DNA of 6,927 nt from positions 1 through 6,927 of the forward strand of contig DAOVJU010000177.1 in NCBI GenBank assembly GCA_030632095.1. The letters are read 5' to 3'. Position 1 is the first letter of the stretch, and the number at the start of each line of letters is the position of its first letter. Under the pieces are notes generated by a model, which was not told where the DNA came from, ran no database searches, and worked only from the letters and a program-made list of their open reading frames with translations. The position numbers and the translations under genes are program-made. Below are positions 1 to 6,927 of this stretch, piece by piece. The DNA comes from Chlorobiota bacterium (GTDB lineage: Bacteria; Bacteroidota; Bacteroidia; Bacteroidales; B39-G9).

Positions 1-1198
1 AAGCCGGGGCAAAACCTGATATAACACCAATAATTATTGAAATGAACAATCCTTTTGAAATATTACTTAGTGTTAATGCAAAGTTCATATCGGTAATTTT
101 ACCAAATAAAACTGTTCCGGAATAAACAATTATCAGCCCTAGTATTCCCCCTATTAAAGATAAAATTATAGCTTCAAATAAAAACTGAAGTAATATAAAA
201 TAGTTTTTTGCACCAAGTGCTTTTTGAATGCCTATTATGTTTGTTCTCTCCTTTACTGATACGAACATTATGTTTGCAATTCCAAAACCACCAACTAAAA
301 TGGAGAAACCACCAATAATCCAGCCTGCCAGATCAATACCAATAAAGATGCTTTCAAATCCTTGTGATAGCAAACTGGCTTCATTAAGTGCAAAGTTATC
401 TTCAGAAACGGGTTTTAGTTTTCTTACTGCTCTCATTATTTTTCTTAATTCGTCTTTTAATTCTGAAATACTAACATTTTCTTTGGCTTTCACCATAATG
501 TACGGATTAAGCCTTTCATTTCTTATATTGATAACATTTCTGGCAAAATTTATTGGAATTATAACCACTTCATCCATACTTGAACCAAAAATATCCTGGC
601 CCTCTTTTTCAAATACACCAATAATTTCTAGTTTTCTGCCAAATACCTTAATGTTCTTACCCAGGGGTTCCATGTTCTCAAATAATTCCGATGCTAATTT
701 GTGGCCTATAACAGCTTTATTTTTACCAACTTGTGATTCATAATATGAAAAATATCTTCCTTTTTCAATTTCAAATGACCTGATTTGCTCAAATTCATGT
801 GTGTTTGCCAGGATTACAATATTTTCGGCCGAATTATTTAAATATTGAATTGTTTTACTTGTTGAAGTTCCAAATGCACATGCTTCAACTTTTTCAGCCC
901 TGATTTTTATTTCTTCATAATCATCAATATTTGGAACAGGCCTGTTCATATATTTCCACCAGGGATATTCTCCACCAAAAGCCCATGGCCATTTTTGAAC
1001 ATAAACAATATTGTTTCCTAAGGATTGAATGCTATTTCTAATGCTGCTTTCCAATGCATAAATTACAGTGAAAACTGAAATAATTGTAAAAATTCCAATT
1101 GTAATTCCTAATAAGGATAAAAACGTTCGGAGTTTATTTACAACAATTGAATTAAGAGCAAAATATAAACTTTCTTTAATAAGGCGTAAAAACAACAT
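1..1198 (-). CDS. MacB/FtsX-family ABC transporter permease, C-terminus cut by window edge
   Basis: The reverse strand translates without a stop from an ATG at 1198 to the left edge (399 codons). The N-terminus has a short cytoplasmic stretch with the family signature NKLRTFLSLLGITIGIF (about residues 21-37), which leads into TM1 (about 26-49). A long extracytoplasmic MacB_PCD-type domain follows, including GRYF and a VIG..LASELF block. A C-terminal FtsX domain follows with TM2 (about 285-308), the conserved NIMFVSVKERTNIIGIQKALGA loop (cytoplasmic; about 308-330), TM3, and the start of TM4. It ends at SGFAPA, where relatives have about 15-20 more residues, so only the tail is missing. MacB-like permeases pair with a separate or fused ATPase to move substrates or transmit mechanical work across the periplasm. 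No ATPase domain is fused at the N-terminus and none is encoded in the window, so substrate and partner are unknown. It is transcribed divergently from purH. The family assignment is firm; assignment to true macrolide or lipoprotein export is not supported. Confidence 0.93.
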   Translation of the reverse strand, partial: MLFLRLIKESLYFALNSIVVNKLRTFLSLLGITIGIFTIISVFTVIYALESSIRNSIQSLGNNIVYVQKWPWAFGGEYPWWKYMNRPVPNIDDYEEIKIRAEKVEACAFGTSTSKTIQYLNNSAENIVILANTHEFEQIRSFEIEKGRYFSYYESQVGKNKAVIGHKLASELFENMEPLGKNIKVFGRKLEIIGVFEKEGQDIFGSSMDEVVIIPINFARNVINIRNERLNPYIMVKAKENVSISELKDELRKIMRAVRKLKPVSEDNFALNEASLLSQGFESIFIGIDLAGWIIGGFSILVGGFGIANIMFVSVKERTNIIGIQKALGAKNYFILLQFLFEAIILSLIGGILGLIIVYSGTVLFGKITDMNFALTLSNISKGLFISIIIGVISGFAPA

Positions 1199-1271
1199 TG
1201 TTAAATAGTTATATAAAAATTGTTAAATTGTATAATAAGAATATTTTGTTTTAGAACGCTTTAACTATAAA

Positions 1272-1279
1272 CAAATATA
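1272..1279 (-). promoter_or_regulatory. Candidate Bacteroidota -7 element for the divergent permease
   Basis: On the minus strand this octamer reads TATATTTG, an exact match to the Bacteroidota vegetative -7 consensus TAnnTTTG. It would start transcription roughly 65-70 nt before the permease ATG at 1198. I find no good TTG-type -33 element at the expected 19-21 bp spacing, and AT-rich DNA yields such octamers by chance, so this is tentative. Confidence 0.35.
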
Positions 1280-1364
1280 TAACACTGTAAAGGAATTATA
1301 AATTAATAAATTAAATATTATCAATTATCATGCTTAACATCAAGTATAAATTGCATTAAATTTA

Positions 1365-1372
1365 TATCTTTG
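1365..1372 (+). promoter_or_regulatory. Candidate Bacteroidota -7 element for purH
   Basis: The octamer TATCTTTG matches TAnnTTTG exactly and lies about 60 bp before the purH ATG, giving a predicted leader of around 50-55 nt. The nearest TTG (1351-1353) is only 11 bp upstream, too close for a -33 element, and nothing better sits at normal spacing. The position between two divergent genes favours a real promoter, but the -33 half is weak. No riboswitch-like hairpin is apparent in the short leader. Confidence 0.45.
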
Positions 1373-1432
1373 TCAATCCTTTATGGGAAAGGTAATTAAT
1401 ACATAAAATACAATTAAACAGTAGCCTGAATA

Positions 1433-2950
1433 ATGGTAAAAAAAATCAAATCTGCGCTAATTTCAGTTTACCACAAAGAAAACTTAAATGCTATTATAAA
1501 AAAACTAAAGGACCTTAATGTAAAAATCTATTCTACAGGTGGTACAAAAGACTTTATTGAGAAGAATAAAGTTGAGGTTACCGCTGTTGAAGATTTAACC
1601 GCATATCCTTCTATTTTAGGGGGAAGGGTTAAAACATTGCACCCAAAAGTTTTTGGCGGGATACTTAGCAGAAGAGATAATGAAAAAGATAATCAACAAC
1701 TGGAACAATATGGAATCCCTGAAATTGACCTTGTAATTGTTGATTTATACCCGTTTAAAGAAACTGTTGCCTCTGGTGCTGATGAGCAGGATATTATTGA
1801 GAAAATTGATATTGGTGGAATATCTTTAATAAGAGCAGCTGCTAAAAATTATAAAGATGTTGTAATTATCTCTTCCGTGGATCAATATGCTGACCTGTTG
1901 GAAATATTAAATGAAAATCAGGGAAATACATCTATTGAAAAACGAAAAAAACTGGCTGTAGAGGCTTTTAATATTTCCTCTGATTATGACACATCGATTT
2001 TCAAATATTTAAACGAAAAGGGGACAACTAGTTTTAAAGAAAGTATTACAAAAGTAAAGACTTTAAGATATGGTGAAAATCCACATCAAAAAGGTTTGTT
2101 CTTTGGAAATATTGAAGATATTATCACACAGTTAAACGGAAAAGAAATATCTTACAACAATTTACTGGATATTGATGCGGCAATTCATTTAATTAATGAA
2201 TTTGAAGAAACCACGGTGGCAATTATTAAACATAACAATGCTTGTGGACTTGCATCAAGAAATAATTTATTGGATGCATGGAAAGATGCCCTTGCAGGAG
2301 ATCCTGTTTCAGCATTTGGAGGTATTATTGTTAGTAACCGAAAAATTGATAAGGAAACAGCAGAAAAGATTCATAAACTTTTTTATGAAGTTTTAATTGC
2401 ACCTGAATTTGATAAAGAGGCATTATCAATTCTAACACAAAACAAAAAACGGATAATATTAAAAAGGAAAAATGGAATATTCCCTGAATATCAGTACCGT
2501 TCATTATTAAATGGAGTATTATACCAGGAAAAGGACCATATAGTAAATACTTCCAATGATTTTAAATATGTAACAAATAAGCAGCCAGGCAAAAGTGAAA
2601 TATCTGACCTGGAATTTGCTAATAAGCTGGTAAAGCATACAAAATCAAATGCAATAGTACTTGCAAAGAACAAACAACTTGTTGCCAGCGGAGTAGGACA
2701 AACCTCCAGGGTTGATGCACTGAAACAAGCAATTAATAAAGCAAAAAGTTTTGGATTTGATCTAAATGGTACAGTTATGGCATCTGATGCTTTTTTCCCT
2801 TTTGCTGATTCAGTTGAAATAGCGCATGAAGCCGGAGTTTCGGCAGTAATTCAACCAGGAGGTTCAATTAGGGATAAAGATTCAATTGAATTTTGTAATA
2901 ATAATAACATGGCTATGGTATTTACCGGCACACGGCATTTTAAACATTGA
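1433..2950 (+). CDS. purH: Bifunctional AICAR formyltransferase / IMP cyclohydrolase
   Basis: This cytoplasmic enzyme carries out the last two steps of de novo IMP synthesis: formyl transfer from 10-formyl-THF to AICAR, then ring closure of FAICAR to IMP. The 505-residue length is usual for bacterial PurH. The N-terminal MGS-like cyclohydrolase domain shows STGGT (34-38), GGRVKTLHP (63-71), DLYPF (104-108) and DIGGISLIRAAAKN (126-139). The transformylase domain shows LRYGENPHQ (211-219), the catalytic Lys-His pair K266-H267 in KHNNACG, SAFGG, SDAFFPFADSVE (451-462), QPGGSIRD (474-481) and the typical ending FTGTRHFKH (497-505). The start is firm, because an in-frame TGA at 1427-1429 lies just ahead of the ATG. 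There is no clear Shine-Dalgarno sequence, as is common in Bacteroidota. All expected motifs are present with no frameshift. The gene lies 119 bp upstream of mreB in the same direction. Confidence 0.98.
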   Translation: MVKKIKSALISVYHKENLNAIIKKLKDLNVKIYSTGGTKDFIEKNKVEVTAVEDLTAYPSILGGRVKTLHPKVFGGILSRRDNEKDNQQLEQYGIPEIDLVIVDLYPFKETVASGADEQDIIEKIDIGGISLIRAAAKNYKDVVIISSVDQYADLLEILNENQGNTSIEKRKKLAVEAFNISSDYDTSIFKYLNEKGTTSFKESITKVKTLRYGENPHQKGLFFGNIEDIITQLNGKEISYNNLLDIDAAIHLINEFEETTVAIIKHNNACGLASRNNLLDAWKDALAGDPVSAFGGIIVSNRKIDKETAEKIHKLFYEVLIAPEFDKEALSILTQNKKRIILKRKNGIFPEYQYRSLLNGVLYQEKDHIVNTSNDFKYVTNKQPGKSEISDLEFANKLVKHTKSNAIVLAKNKQLVASGVGQTSRVDALKQAINKAKSFGFDLNGTVMASDAFFPFADSVEIAHEAGVSAVIQPGGSIRDKDSIEFCNNNNMAMVFTGTRHFKH

Positions 2951-2962
2951 TTTTATAAATTA

Positions 2963-2984
2963 TTAGATATTAGACTTATAGACT
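2963..2984 (+). repeat. Short degenerate heptamer tandem repeat (TTAGA-type)
   Basis: Three adjacent units, TTAGATA, TTAGACT and TATAGACT, lie just after the purH stop. The third has one extra base. The array is AT-rich, has no coding potential, and does not form a terminator-like GC hairpin. It sits in the same spacer as the better heptamer array before mreB. Confidence 0.5.
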
Positions 2985-3027
2985 TTAAGGCTAGATCAAT
3001 TACACTCTAAACACGCAACACAAAACC

Positions 3028-3062
3028 AACTTTGAACTTTAAACTAGGAACTTTAAACTAAT
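3028..3062 (+). repeat. Five-unit heptamer tandem repeat (AACTnnn) directly before mreB
   Basis: Five uninterrupted 7-bp units all begin AACT. Units 1, 2 and 4 read AACTTTG or AACTTTA, unit 3 is AACTAGG and unit 5 is AACTAAT. Seen at 14-bp scale, the 13-mer at 3034-3046 recurs exactly at 3048-3060. The array ends 7 bp before the mreB ATG, so it must lie in the leader if transcription starts upstream. Function is unknown. It could be a simple-sequence expansion, a protein-binding array, or part of the translation initiation region. Confidence 0.75.
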
Positions 3063-3069
3063 AATAAAG

Positions 3070-4092
3070 ATGGGATTTTTTTCATTTTTAACCCAGGAGA
3101 TTGCAATTGACCTGGGAACTGCAAATACAATTATCATTCATAATGACAAGATTGTTGTTGATGAACCATCAATTGTTGCCATAGACCAATTATCAGGAAA
3201 GTTAATTGCAATAGGGGAAAAAGCACGCCAAATGCATGGTAAAACCCATGATAATATAAGGACTATAAGGCCACTTAAGGACGGGGTTATAGCTGATTTT
3301 AATGCAGCTGAACAAATGATCAGGGGCATGATAAAAATGATAAATTCAAAATCAAGGTTATTTGCGCCAGCTTTGAAAGTTGTTATATGTATCCCTTCAG
3401 GAAGCACTGAAGTTGAAAGAAGAGCAGTTCGCGATTCCTCAGAACATGCAGGGGGTCGTGAAGTATTTATGATATTTGAACCCATGGCTGCTGCATTAGG
3501 AATGGGAATTGATGTTGAGGCACCGGAAGGGAATATGGTTGTTGACGTTGGAGGTGGAACAACTGAAATTGCCGTTATTTCTTTAGGTGGTATTGTAAGC
3601 AATAAATCAATCAGGATAGCAGGTGACGATCTAACTATGGATATCCAGGAATATATGCGGCATCAGCATAACATAAAAATAGGTGAAAGAACATCTGAAA
3701 ATATTAAAATAAATGTAGGCTCTGCATTAAGTGATATAGAAGACCCACCGGCTGATTACATTGTGCGTGGGCCACATCAAATGACAGCTTTACCTGTTGA
3801 AATTCCTGTTTCATACCAGGAAATAGCACATTGCCTGGATAGGTCAATAACTAAAATTGAAGCCGCGATTATTGCTACTATGGAAAAAACCCCACCGGAA
3901 CTTTATTCCGATATTTATGGTAAAGGAATATTTCTTACCGGAGGTGGAGCTTTACTTAGAGGTCTCGATAGAAGATTGAGCGAAAAAACAAAAATCCCTT
4001 TCCATATTGCAGAGGATCCGTTACATGCAGTGGCAAGAGGTACAGGGATTGCATTGAAAAACGTTGATAAATTTTCATTTTTATTGCGATAG
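3070..4092 (+). CDS. mreB: Rod shape-determining actin homologue MreB
   Basis: MreB is a bacterial actin. It binds ATP, forms antiparallel membrane-bound filaments on the cytoplasmic face of the inner membrane, and orients the elongasome. The 340-residue protein has every actin-fold motif: phosphate 1 loop DLGTANT (14-20), the catalytic glutamate E137 in FEPMAAALGMG, phosphate 2 loop VDVGGGTTEIAV (around D159), and the adenosine motif LTGGGALLRGL (289-299). The hydrophobic N-terminus MGFFSFL is likely the membrane-anchoring helix. The start is fixed by an in-frame TAA at 3040-3042 with no other start codon between. Upstream sequence is A-rich (AATAATAAAG) rather than a Shine-Dalgarno. It is the first gene of the mreBCD-mrdA cluster, 50 bp ahead of mreC. 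Shadow open frames on the other strand are not genes. Confidence 0.98.
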   Translation: MGFFSFLTQEIAIDLGTANTIIIHNDKIVVDEPSIVAIDQLSGKLIAIGEKARQMHGKTHDNIRTIRPLKDGVIADFNAAEQMIRGMIKMINSKSRLFAPALKVVICIPSGSTEVERRAVRDSSEHAGGREVFMIFEPMAAALGMGIDVEAPEGNMVVDVGGGTTEIAVISLGGIVSNKSIRIAGDDLTMDIQEYMRHQHNIKIGERTSENIKINVGSALSDIEDPPADYIVRGPHQMTALPVEIPVSYQEIAHCLDRSITKIEAAIIATMEKTPPELYSDIYGKGIFLTGGGALLRGLDRRLSEKTKIPFHIAEDPLHAVARGTGIALKNVDKFSFLLR

Positions 4093-4142
4093 CATTTATT
4101 ATTATCAGACAAAACTGCTTAAGAATAAAAATAAAATTCTGA

Positions 4143-4973
4143 ATGAGAGGTTTAATGCGAATATTATTAAAATACCACTTTGGAATTTTATTTATTGTCC
4201 TTGAAATAATTTCACTCACAATTTATATCAATGATACCGAAAACAATAAGAATATAATTTTAAATTCTTCACATGCAATTGTTGCAGGATTCTATAATGC
4301 CAGTAGCCATGTATTTGAATATTTCAATTTGCGAAAAATAAATTACCAATTAAATAAGGAAAATGCGGAATTAAAAGGGAAATTAAAGTCTGCTTATAAA
4401 GATAATGAAATTAATATCCTGGATATTTATGATTCTGTTTATACAAAGAAATATTACCATATTTCAGCCAAGGTCATCAATAATTCTATTAATAAGCAGC
4501 ATAATTACTTAACTTTAAACAAAGGAAGCAAGCAGGGAGTAGAACCGGAAATGGCCGTTGTTTCACCTACAGGAATAGTTGGTATTGTTAAAGAAGTTTC
4601 AAACAATTATTCGTCTGTAATTTCAATTCTAAATACAAAATTAAATATAAGTGCTAAAATTAAACGAAATAATTATTTTGGTTCGTTAACATGGGATGGA
4701 AATGATTATACACGTATGCTTTTAAAAGAAATACCTAATCATGTTGAGCGGCACATAGGAGATACAATTGTAACCAGTGGATTTTCAACAATTTTTCCGG
4801 GAGGGAAGCTAATTGGTATTATTTCAGATTTTAGCGATGAGAATAACGGTAATTTCTTTAACATTATTATTGAATTATCAACGGATTTTAAGAACCTGAC
4901 TTATGTATATATTATAGGTAATTATGATAAAACAGAACAATTAGATCTTGAAGAAAGGACAATAAATGATTAA
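4143..4973 (+). CDS. mreC: Rod shape-determining protein MreC
   Basis: MreC is a bitopic inner-membrane protein that links cytoplasmic MreB to periplasmic PBP2 and activates it. The 276-residue protein has a short basic cytoplasmic N-terminus, one transmembrane helix (about 11-30), and a coiled-coil segment (about 60-87, LRKINYQLNKENAELKGKL). The periplasmic double beta-barrel MreC domain follows (about 105-260), with LNKGSKQGV (125-133), the VSPTGIVGIV turn (140-149) and SGFSTIFPGGKLIGII (222-237). The family is variable in sequence, but these glycine-rich turns and the position after mreB make the call secure. An in-frame TGA at 4140-4142 directly precedes the ATG. A second ATG at 4155 would shorten the protein by four residues and cannot be excluded. 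The 3' end overlaps mreD by 8 bp. Confidence 0.96.
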   Translation: MRGLMRILLKYHFGILFIVLEIISLTIYINDTENNKNIILNSSHAIVAGFYNASSHVFEYFNLRKINYQLNKENAELKGKLKSAYKDNEINILDIYDSVYTKKYYHISAKVINNSINKQHNYLTLNKGSKQGVEPEMAVVSPTGIVGIVKEVSNNYSSVISILNTKLNISAKIKRNNYFGSLTWDGNDYTRMLLKEIPNHVERHIGDTIVTSGFSTIFPGGKLIGIISDFSDENNGNFFNIIIELSTDFKNLTYVYIIGNYDKTEQLDLEERTIND

Positions 4974-5472
4974 GATCTATTTAAGAAACATATTACGGTT
5001 TGTTATTTTGGTATTATTTCAGGTATTGGTAATAAACAATATTCAAATAACACCTTTGTTAAATCCTTTAATTTACACTTTGTTCATATTACTATTACCA
5101 TTTGAAACACCTGGATGGTTACTACTGATTGTTGCGTTTGTACTTGGAATTTCTGTGGATATATTTACAAATACACCAGGATTACATACATCGGCTACAG
5201 TATTTATATCTGTATTCAGGCCATTTGTTTTACGATCAATAGCTCCTCGCGATGGTTATGAAGCAGGTACTTTCCCAAGGCTTGCATTTTATGGGTTTAA
5301 CTGGTTTTTCAGGTATACTTTAATTTTAGTTTTTATACATCATCTGTTTTTCTTTATACTTGAGGCTTTTGGATTTAGTAACTTTCTTTTTATTATTTCA
5401 CGTACATTATTAAGTTCATTTGTTTCTGTTTTTTTAATAGTTTTAAGTCAATATATCATTTACAGGGATTGA
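4966..5472 (+). CDS. mreD: Rod shape-determining membrane protein MreD
   Basis: MreD is a small polytopic inner-membrane component of the elongasome that associates with MreC. The 168-residue protein is almost entirely hydrophobic, with about five or six membrane segments (near 10-25, 31-46, 51-67, 75-90, 115-135 and 139-165). It carries the family feature GISVDIFTNTPGLH (61-74), a conserved Asp followed by PGLH, then a conserved FRPFVL segment (84-89). The start ATG lies inside the end of mreC; the two genes share the 8 bp ATGATTAA, so translational coupling is likely. The stop is followed 3 bp later by the mrdA start. MreD is poorly conserved across phyla; the identification rests on topology, the D..PGLH motif and position. 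Confidence 0.93.
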   Translation: MIKIYLRNILRFVILVLFQVLVINNIQITPLLNPLIYTLFILLLPFETPGWLLLIVAFVLGISVDIFTNTPGLHTSATVFISVFRPFVLRSIAPRDGYEAGTFPRLAFYGFNWFFRYTLILVFIHHLFFFILEAFGFSNFLFIISRTLLSSFVSVFLIVLSQYIIYRD

Positions 5473-5475
5473 TAA

Positions 5476-6927
5476 TTGGAATCGTATTCATCCAGAAGGT
5501 TTGTAATAATAGGTTTAATCATACTGATTAGCTTAATATACTCTATACGCTTGTTATCATTACAAGTGCTTGATCCTACATATAAACTATCTGCCGACAA
5601 TAATGCAACACGGTATGTAACACAATATCCTGCCAGGGGAAGGATATATGACAGGAATAATGAATTATTAGTATATAATGAAGCTGCTTACGATTTATTG
5701 CTTGTACCAAATCAAATGAGCGATTTTGATACAACCGGTTTGTGCGATATGTTGAATATAACCAACGAGGAATTACTGGTTAGAATTGAAAAGGCTAAAA
5801 AGTACTCAAGATATAAACCCTCAGTAATTGTTAAACAACTATCAGCTCAAACATATGCTGTATTGCAAGAAAAACTTTATCGATACAAGGGTTTTTTCGT
5901 GCAAACAAGGACATTGCGAAAATATCCACTCAAAATTGCTTCACATATACTAGGTTATGTTGGAGAAGTGGATGATAAAATAATAAAAAAGGATTCGTAT
6001 TACCGGCTTGGAGATTATATAGGTGTAAATGGCATTGAAAAATCGTATGAAGATGAATTGCGCGGTAAAAAAGGAGTTAATATTTTACTTGTTGATGTTC
6101 ATAATACGATAAAAGGAAGTTATAAAAATGGAAGATATGATACAGTTGCTATAGCAGGGAACAATCTTATACTGACTATTAATGCCGGGCTTCAAGCCTA
6201 CGGCGAAAAATTAATGCAAAACAAAATTGGTAGTATTGTTGCAATTGAACCATCTACAGGAGAAATCTTAGCATTAGTATCTTCACCTACATATGATCCG
6301 GAATTGTTGGTAGGGCGTGAAAAATCAAAAAACTATCCGGTTTTAGTGCAGGATACCTTAAAACCTTTATTTAACAGGGCTTTATTAGCACAATATCCTC
6401 CCGGATCTACATTTAAGATTGTTAATGGCCTTATTGCTTTACAAGATACGGTAGTTACCAAATGGTCAAAATTCCGCTGTTATTATGGCTATAGGGTAGG
6501 TAGGTTTTATCAGGCTTGCCATCATGATACTTCTTTTAATATGATAGGTGCTATTCAAAATTCATGCAATGCATATTTCAGCCAGACATTCAGAAAAATA
6601 CTTGATGATCCGAGATATGGAGATATTACACTTGGTTTTGAAAACTGGCGTAAATATGTTGTGTCGTTAGGTTTAGGAAGTAAGTTAAACACTGATCTTC
6701 CAAGTGAATTGAATGGATTTGTTCCGTCAGAAAATTTTTATGATAAAAGATATGGTATTGGGCGATGGACCTCGTTAATGCTTGTTGCCATGGCAATTGG
6801 ACAGGGAGAACTCCTGGCAACACCGCTGCAAATGGCAAATTTGGCTACAATTATGGCCAATAGGGGATATTATTACATACCACATGTTGTAAGAGAAATT
6901 GAAGGGAATGAAACAATAGATGAGCGG
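5476..6927 (+). CDS. mrdA: Penicillin-binding protein 2 (elongation-specific transpeptidase), 3' end beyond window
   Basis: PBP2 is the class B peptidoglycan DD-transpeptidase of the elongasome, anchored in the inner membrane with its catalytic domain in the periplasm. The frame is open from 5476 to the right edge (484 codons). The first codon is TTG, because TAA at 5473-5475 lies in frame right before it and no ATG follows until about codon 81, after the membrane anchor. A TM helix (about 9-27) is followed by the pedestal domain with PARGRIYDRNNELL (52-65), HILGYVGEV (157-165) and GVNGIEKSYEDELRG (183-197). The transpeptidase domain begins near 250 (AIEPSTGEILALVSSP). The active-site motifs are S311-T-F-K314 (nucleophile S311) and S363-C-N365 (SxN), plus the typical GQGELLATPLQMANL (from 442). 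The KTG motif and roughly 120-140 residues should lie beyond the edge. The C335, C348, H349, H350 and C364 cluster may bind a metal. It lies 3 bp after mreD; rodA is the expected next gene. Confidence 0.96.
   Translation, partial: MESYSSRRFVIIGLIILISLIYSIRLLSLQVLDPTYKLSADNNATRYVTQYPARGRIYDRNNELLVYNEAAYDLLLVPNQMSDFDTTGLCDMLNITNEELLVRIEKAKKYSRYKPSVIVKQLSAQTYAVLQEKLYRYKGFFVQTRTLRKYPLKIASHILGYVGEVDDKIIKKDSYYRLGDYIGVNGIEKSYEDELRGKKGVNILLVDVHNTIKGSYKNGRYDTVAIAGNNLILTINAGLQAYGEKLMQNKIGSIVAIEPSTGEILALVSSPTYDPELLVGREKSKNYPVLVQDTLKPLFNRALLAQYPPGSTFKIVNGLIALQDTVVTKWSKFRCYYGYRVGRFYQACHHDTSFNMIGAIQNSCNAYFSQTFRKILDDPRYGDITLGFENWRKYVVSLGLGSKLNTDLPSELNGFVPSENFYDKRYGIGRWTSLMLVAMAIGQGELLATPLQMANLATIMANRGYYYIPHVVREIEGNETIDER

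Noticed and set aside
228..743. 171-codon plus-strand open frame
   Set aside because: It is antisense to the MacB/FtsX permease, whose protein shows clear family motifs in the other strand; the plus-strand product is Ser/Pro/Ile-rich with no recognisable domain.
1438..1445. Run of eight A at purH codons 2-5, considered as a phase-variation or slippage site
   Set aside because: A-rich starts encoding Lys residues are normal in AT-rich Bacteroidota genes, and an essential-type biosynthetic gene is an unlikely phase-variable locus; the frame is intact.
2951..3027. Possible terminator after purH
   Set aside because: Only AT-rich sequence and weak repeats are present; I find no stable GC stem followed by a T-run.
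3027..3034. CAACTTTG as an mreB promoter -7 element
   Set aside because: It has one mismatch to TAnnTTTG, is created by the first heptamer repeat, and has no -33 partner.
3138..3602. 154-codon minus-strand open frame inside mreB
   Set aside because: It lies fully opposite conserved mreB sequence and has no domain signature; a shadow of a real gene.
4093..4142. Possible separate promoter or small gene between mreB and mreC
   Set aside because: The 50-bp gap has no TAnnTTTG match, hairpin or open frame of note; it fits an intra-operon spacer.
6626..6838. 70-codon minus-strand open frame at the right end
   Set aside because: It is antisense to the PBP2 transpeptidase domain, including the GQG region, and has no recognisable features.

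Overview
The window looks like a chromosomal core segment from a low-GC member of the Bacteroidota. Four things point there: the AT-rich composition; two intergenic matches to the Bacteroidota sigma -7 element TAnnTTTG; no clear Shine-Dalgarno sequences before the genes; and the gene order purH-mreB-mreC-mreD-mrdA, which I know from this phylum. I cannot place it below phylum level.

Layout: positions 1-1198 (minus strand) hold a nearly complete MacB/FtsX-type ABC transporter permease whose last residues lie beyond the left edge. An AT-rich divergent intergenic region (1199-1432) carries one candidate -7 element on each strand. On the plus strand follow purH (1433-2950, bifunctional AICAR transformylase/IMP cyclohydrolase), a 119-bp spacer with heptamer-type tandem repeats (2951-3069), mreB (3070-4092), mreC (4143-4973), mreD (4966-5472) and the first 484 codons of mrdA, encoding the class B penicillin-binding protein PBP2 (5476 to the right edge). 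The mrdA gene starts with TTG directly behind an in-frame TAA.

How the genes work together: MreB filaments, the bitopic MreC, the polytopic MreD and the transpeptidase PBP2 are the core of the elongasome (Rod complex), which inserts peptidoglycan along the lateral wall. The tight packing (50-bp gap, 8-bp overlap, 3-bp gap) indicates a single mreBCD-mrdA transcription unit. It probably continues into rodA beyond the window. PurH makes IMP and has no direct role in this machine. It lies upstream in the same direction with no visible terminator between, so read-through is possible. The permease is divergent and unrelated in function.

No previously undescribed system is visible. The points most worth a second look are the heptamer repeats that run up to the mreB start, the Cys/His cluster in PBP2 that may form a metal site, and the TTG start of mrdA.
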